Source: an uncultured Clostridia bacterium
GTDB lineage: Bacteria > Bacillota > Clostridia > Christensenellales > DTU072
Direction: 5' to 3'
NCBI GenBank assembly: GCA_944372095.1
Contig: CALVYG010000015.1
Location: 1 to 34,743, forward strand
DNA length: 34,743 bases
The notes under the pieces are model-generated. The model had not been told where the DNA came from. It ran no database searches and saw only the letters and a list, made by a program, of their open reading frames with translations. Position numbers and translations under genes: made by a program. Positions 31,982-34,743 of the stretch are shown one piece after another (within the stretch, counting starts at the first letter, position 1; each line of letters begins with the position of its first letter).

Positions 31982-32652
31982 TAACCCTCCAACTTATATC
32001 CTACTCCCCGTACCGTACTTATTACTACTTTCGATGACAGAAAAGCAAGTTTCTTCCTTAAAAATGATATATACACTTCTATATTGTTATATTCTACGTC
32101 CGAATCGTATCCCCAGAGTTTTATTATCAATTCGTCTTTCGTGACCACAAAATTCGGTCTCGACAGGAAATACTGCATTATTTCGCTTTCTTTTAGTGAT
32201 ACTTTTATTTTTTTATCGCCGCATGTCATCTCGAAATTCGATACGTTCAGCGTTAAATCTCCGAAACTCTTTTCATTCGTTACTATCGTATCTGTTTTTC
32301 TCCTTAACAGCGCCCTTATTCTTGCCAATAATTCACCGGTTGAAAACGGCTTTGCCAGATAATCGTCCGCTCCCAAATCCAACCCTTTTACCTTGTCGCT
32401 TGTCTGATTTCTCGCCGTAAGAAGCAACACGGGCGTTGCTATTTTCTCTTCTCTCAGTTTTGCCAATACGTCATAACCGTTCATTTTCGGCAGCATTATG
32501 TCCAGCAATATTACGTCGTATCTCCCGCTCATTCCGTATTCCAATCCGCTTGCTCCGTCATATACGGCGTCTACATTGTATTTCTCTTTCTTTAATATGT
32601 GCGTTAATGCGTCGGATAAATTCTTTTCGTCTTCCACAAGTAATATGTTCAT
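31981..32652 (-). CDS. OmpR-family response regulator
   Basis: A 223-residue regulator. The receiver domain has D8/D9-type acidic residues (VEDEK), the phosphoacceptor D51, T79 and K101. The C-terminal winged helix (about 130-223) has the LTPRE-like KVSLKESEIMQYFLSRPN segment in parts and YISFLRKKL. GAGG lies before the ATG. It is the first gene of the operon with the kinase. Tandem TTAAG/TTAAC repeats lie upstream, of the kind OmpR-type dimers bind, so autoregulation is likely. Confidence 0.95.
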   Translation of the reverse strand: MNILLVEDEKNLSDALTHILKKEKYNVDAVYDGASGLEYGMSGRYDVILLDIMLPKMNGYDVLAKLREEKIATPVLLLTARNQTSDKVKGLDLGADDYLAKPFSTGELLARIRALLRRKTDTIVTNEKSFGDLTLNVSNFEMTCGDKKIKVSLKESEIMQYFLSRPNFVVTKDELIIKLWGYDSDVEYNNIEVYISFLRKKLAFLSSKVVISTVRGVGYKLEG

Positions 32653-32742
32653 TTCACACCTCTCTTCTATTGTTCAGTATGGCTTTTATCTCTTATTTTT
32701 TAAGCGCCTTCTTTTGCTTTTTATACCATTAGACTACATTAT

Positions 32743-32786
32743 TTAACTTAACTTAACTTTAATTTCCATATTAAGAACGGTTTAAG
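32743..32786. promoter_or_regulatory. Putative response-regulator binding region
   Basis: TTAAC at 32743, 32748 and 32753 followed by TTTAA at 32758 form 5-bp tandem repeats. TTAAG at 32771 and again at 32782 are spaced by 11 bp, one helical turn, as in direct-repeat sites of OmpR-type regulators. The region lies between the regulator gene (minus) and a short plus-strand transcript. Confidence 0.55.
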
Positions 32787-32796
32787 CAGGGAATTT

Positions 32797-32802
32797 TATA
32801 AT
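32797..32802 (+). promoter_or_regulatory. -10 box of small RNA candidate C
   Basis: A perfect TATAAT 10 nt after the second TTAAG repeat. No -35 hexamer lies 16-18 nt upstream (AGAACG stands there), so activation by a bound regulator is the likely mode. The inverted repeat ATTTATC-CT-GATAAAT (32805-32820) overlaps the expected start. Confidence 0.6.
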
Positions 32803-32808
32803 AAATTT

Positions 32809-32873
32809 ATCCTGATAAATAAGTTCTCGGAAAGCCTCCCTTGTCTGTCTTATGCGGAGGCTTTCCTCTTTTT
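32809..32873 (+). ncRNA. Small RNA candidate C beside the two-component system
   Basis: A short transcript of about 65 nt is predicted: it begins near 32809 and ends in GGAAAGCCTCC (32829-32839) / GGAGGCTTTCC (32856-32866), a perfect 11-bp stem with a 16-nt loop followed by TCTTTTT. The T run is on the plus strand only, and no plus-strand gene precedes it, so the terminator must serve this short unit. A CCTCCC run in the stem and loop could face ribosome binding sites if opened. No coding frame is present. Confidence 0.6.
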
Positions 32874-32896
32874 ATTCCTTTTATCCTTATATCTTT

Positions 32897-32919
32897 ATTT
32901 ATTATTTATTATTTATTAT
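32897..32919. repeat. Short tandem heptamer repeat
   Basis: Three perfect copies of ATTTATT followed by AT. Noncoding, just downstream of small RNA candidate C. Confidence 0.8.
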
Positions 32920-32925
32920 CGGTTA

Positions 32926-32955
32926 AATTTTCCGCCCCTGCTCGGGGCGGAATTT
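32926..32955 (-). terminator. Terminator of the GLUG surface-protein gene
   Basis: TTCCGCCCC / GGGGCGGAA with a 5-nt loop, flanked by AAATT / AATTT. It lies immediately after the stop codon at 32962 on the minus strand. The following sequence (AATTTAACC) has only a short T run. Confidence 0.65.
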
Positions 32956-32961
32956 AATCTT

Positions 32962-34743
32962 TTATTTGAATACCACTCCGCAGAAATTACTTTCGAGAGG
33001 ATTTCCGTCTTCATCGTACTTGGCAAGTTCTTGTCCGTCGACGGTTATCGTATAGGTATATTCTATCGACGCTGCTTCTCCGATTACCCATCCGCAGTCT
33101 CCGTGCGACATTCCTACCAATAATCCGGTATATGTTACCTTTACTCCGCTTATGGTGATTCTTCCCGTCGCTATTCCGTAACTGAACTTCGGCGCTCCCA
33201 TCGTAACTATTGCCGCATATCCTCCGACATACGCCGTTCCTCCGCCTCTTACGGTTATATTAAGCGCGCTTATCGAGTTCTGCAATTTACTTAAATCGGT
33301 ATCCACTATTCCTCCGCGGCTCTCTCCGACAAATCCCGATACGTAAATGTAATTATCCTGCGTTTCCGACGTCACGGTTACGTTTCCTGCTACCGTTACG
33401 TTCTTGATTTCTCCTTCGCTTATTACCGCTATCGCTCCGTATTTGAACGTTTCACCCGATTTAACTTTTGCGCTGTATTCTACGTTTACGCTCAGGTCGT
33501 TTATTTTTCCGGAATTGTAATATACTAGCGGCGCCGTTACGTTGATAAGACTTATTATCTTGCCGTCTTCCGCACTTATATTGTCTCCGGTATTTCCTTT
33601 CAGAACTCCGCTGAATACCAATCCTTCGCCTATCGTTTCAAATTCGGTAAACGCTATATCGCTGTCTATTCTGTATTCCGCATAAAGTATCAGATTGATT
33701 TTTTTGAAATCTCTTTCGTTGTTTATCACAAACGGCGTAAGAGTACTTCCGTCTCCGCTGAGCGGATAATACTTACCGAATACAAACCCGAACGCGCTTC
33801 CTGTTACGTTTGAGAACCTTGCGGTTCTTAGTTCGTCGTTTTCGAAACTTACGGTCTTAATTCCGTAAATATCGTTTGTTGAACCAATCGGTTTCTCGTT
33901 TACTACGTTTCCTTCGACATATACATTGTCAAATATTGCGTAAGTCTTTTCTCCGCCGGTTATGTCAGAACCGTTAACTGTCGACCCGATTACGGAACCG
34001 CTTGTCAACTCCGTACCGTAAGTTTCAATTCTGCCCAGCATAAACACGCTGCCGCTGCCGCTTGTCAACGTAATGCCTTCGCTTACCGCTGCCGCGCCTC
34101 CGGCAATTACTCTGTACGCTTTTGCAGTTATATTGTTAACGCTGAATATATCGTTCATATTCGAACCGCGTACATAACCGACTATTCCTCCGACGTGTAT
34201 TTCTTTACCTTCGGCTCGGATATTTTCGGTTCCTATAAGTATTATGTTTTCTATTACCGCATTCTCGTATGCTTTTGCGGCGACTATTCCCGCTGTAAGC
34301 GTTTCTTCTCCGGTATACTCGAAATCAATCGCAATATCGCTGAACACTATGTTCTTCACTGTTCCGTTAAGTTGTCCGAACAATCCGAAGTATTCTTTCT
34401 CGAACGTGGCGCTGTTACCGGCAAAATTGCTGAGTTTTATATACCTTGTTCCGCTTGCTCCGCTCTTGGTCGTTAACGTACCGTTAAACACTTTCGTTAC
34501 CGCTACCGTACTCTCGTATTCCGACATATCGATTTCATCTGCATTTAGTCCGAATGCGAAGTCAAGATTCATATATCCGTTGATTGCGAGTATATGTTCG
34601 TAAGACGAAATTTCAAGAGGCCTGTCCGGTGTTCCGATTCCGTACGCGGTTTCTTCCGTATATTCGTATCCGAAATCTTTATAAAGTCTCTTCAAAATTG
34701 CTTCGTCTATTGCCGTTCCGCCTACTACCGGCGCCGTTCCGAA
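32962..34743 (-). CDS. GLUG-repeat surface protein, C-terminal part (gene continues beyond the window)
   Basis: The frame stays open to the window edge, so only the last 593 or so residues are seen; the TTG near 34695 is not a start. The visible part is rich in Gly, Thr, Ser, Val and Ile and poor in Cys. It has repeated segments of the GLUG type (GLFGQLNGTVKNIVFSD, HVGGIVGYVRGS, VYVSGFVGESRGG in parts), the pattern of right-handed beta-helix or beta-solenoid surface proteins. EISSYEHILAINGY, DFKKINLILYAEYR and similar segments resemble the strand leading into each GLUG module. No sortase motif, membrane anchor or cell-wall repeat is present at the C-terminus. A role in adhesion or surface layer is inferred. 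Confidence 0.72.
   Translation of the reverse strand, partial: FGTAPVVGGTAIDEAILKRLYKDFGYEYTEETAYGIGTPDRPLEISSYEHILAINGYMNLDFAFGLNADEIDMSEYESTVAVTKVFNGTLTTKSGASGTRYIKLSNFAGNSATFEKEYFGLFGQLNGTVKNIVFSDIAIDFEYTGEETLTAGIVAAKAYENAVIENIILIGTENIRAEGKEIHVGGIVGYVRGSNMNDIFSVNNITAKAYRVIAGGAAAVSEGITLTSGSGSVFMLGRIETYGTELTSGSVIGSTVNGSDITGGEKTYAIFDNVYVEGNVVNEKPIGSTNDIYGIKTVSFENDELRTARFSNVTGSAFGFVFGKYYPLSGDGSTLTPFVINNERDFKKINLILYAEYRIDSDIAFTEFETIGEGLVFSGVLKGNTGDNISAEDGKIISLINVTAPLVYYNSGKINDLSVNVEYSAKVKSGETFKYGAIAVISEGEIKNVTVAGNVTVTSETQDNYIYVSGFVGESRGGIVDTDLSKLQNSISALNITVRGGGTAYVGGYAAIVTMGAPKFSYGIATGRITISGVKVTYTGLLVGMSHGDCGWVIGEAASIEYTYTITVDGQELAKYDEDGNPLESNFCGVVFK

Noticed and set aside
1..34743. CRISPR arrays, insertion sequences or rRNA genes
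   Set aside because: No regularly spaced repeats, transposase genes or rRNA segments were seen on either strand.

Overview
The window looks like chromosome of a Gram-positive, low-to-moderate GC member of the Bacillota (class Clostridia), most likely an uncultured gut lineage. The grounds are the yqeI / nadD-yqeK / rsfS gene order, a dimeric glycyl-tRNA synthetase, nucleoside-type (Nup/Yuf) BMP transporter genes next to xpt, sigma-A promoters with TTGACA/TATAAT boxes, AGGAGG ribosome binding sites, lipoproteins and an OmpR-type two-component system. I cannot name a genus from sequence alone.

Layout. Bases 1-2.7 kb are the right-hand part of a mobilizable element: an oriT-like pair of hairpins at the left edge, a MobV (Mob/Pre) relaxase, a small unknown gene, a structured and terminated non-coding segment, and an AT-rich RES-domain cargo gene. 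It abuts a minus-strand operon of six tRNAs (Gly, Arg, His, Gln, Lys, Leu) with its own promoter and terminator. Then, nearly all on the minus strand: smc-ftsY (8.2-3.6 kb); a nadD-yqeK fusion, rsfS and a zinc-ribbon membrane protein (10.5-8.5 kb); a plus-strand membrane protein of unknown function; yhbY/yqeI; a 6S RNA gene; and a purine salvage operon xpt - BMP lipoprotein - ABC ATPase - two permeases (18.0-12.0 kb). These are followed by a surface lipase-like hydrolase overlapping thiamine pyrophosphokinase, an ABC-2 exporter pair and glyS (23.9 kb). A plus-strand block carries a degenerate polysaccharide deacetylase, a small membrane protein, ybaB and recR. Minus-strand tspO, an M1-like lipoprotein peptidase, dnaX, a histidine kinase/response regulator pair and the 3' part of a GLUG-type surface protein complete the window, with a 51-residue zinc-ribbon gene on the plus strand.

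The least expected material is non-coding. Between the M1 peptidase and dnaX (28.4-28.75 kb) two consecutive near-perfect sigma-A promoters each lead into a short untranslated segment. These segments share the same 23-nt block, which contains CCCCC in a predicted AU-stemmed loop, and each is followed by a hairpin: a candidate twin small-RNA family. Next to the response regulator gene (32.75-32.88 kb) a promoter with an 11-bp-spaced TTAAG direct repeat in place of a -35 box leads within about 20 nt to a perfect terminator hairpin, a candidate regulator-controlled small RNA. Two housekeeping genes, nadD-yqeK and dnaX, have their -10 box only 6-7 nt before the start codon and no usable ribosome binding site, which predicts leaderless mRNAs.
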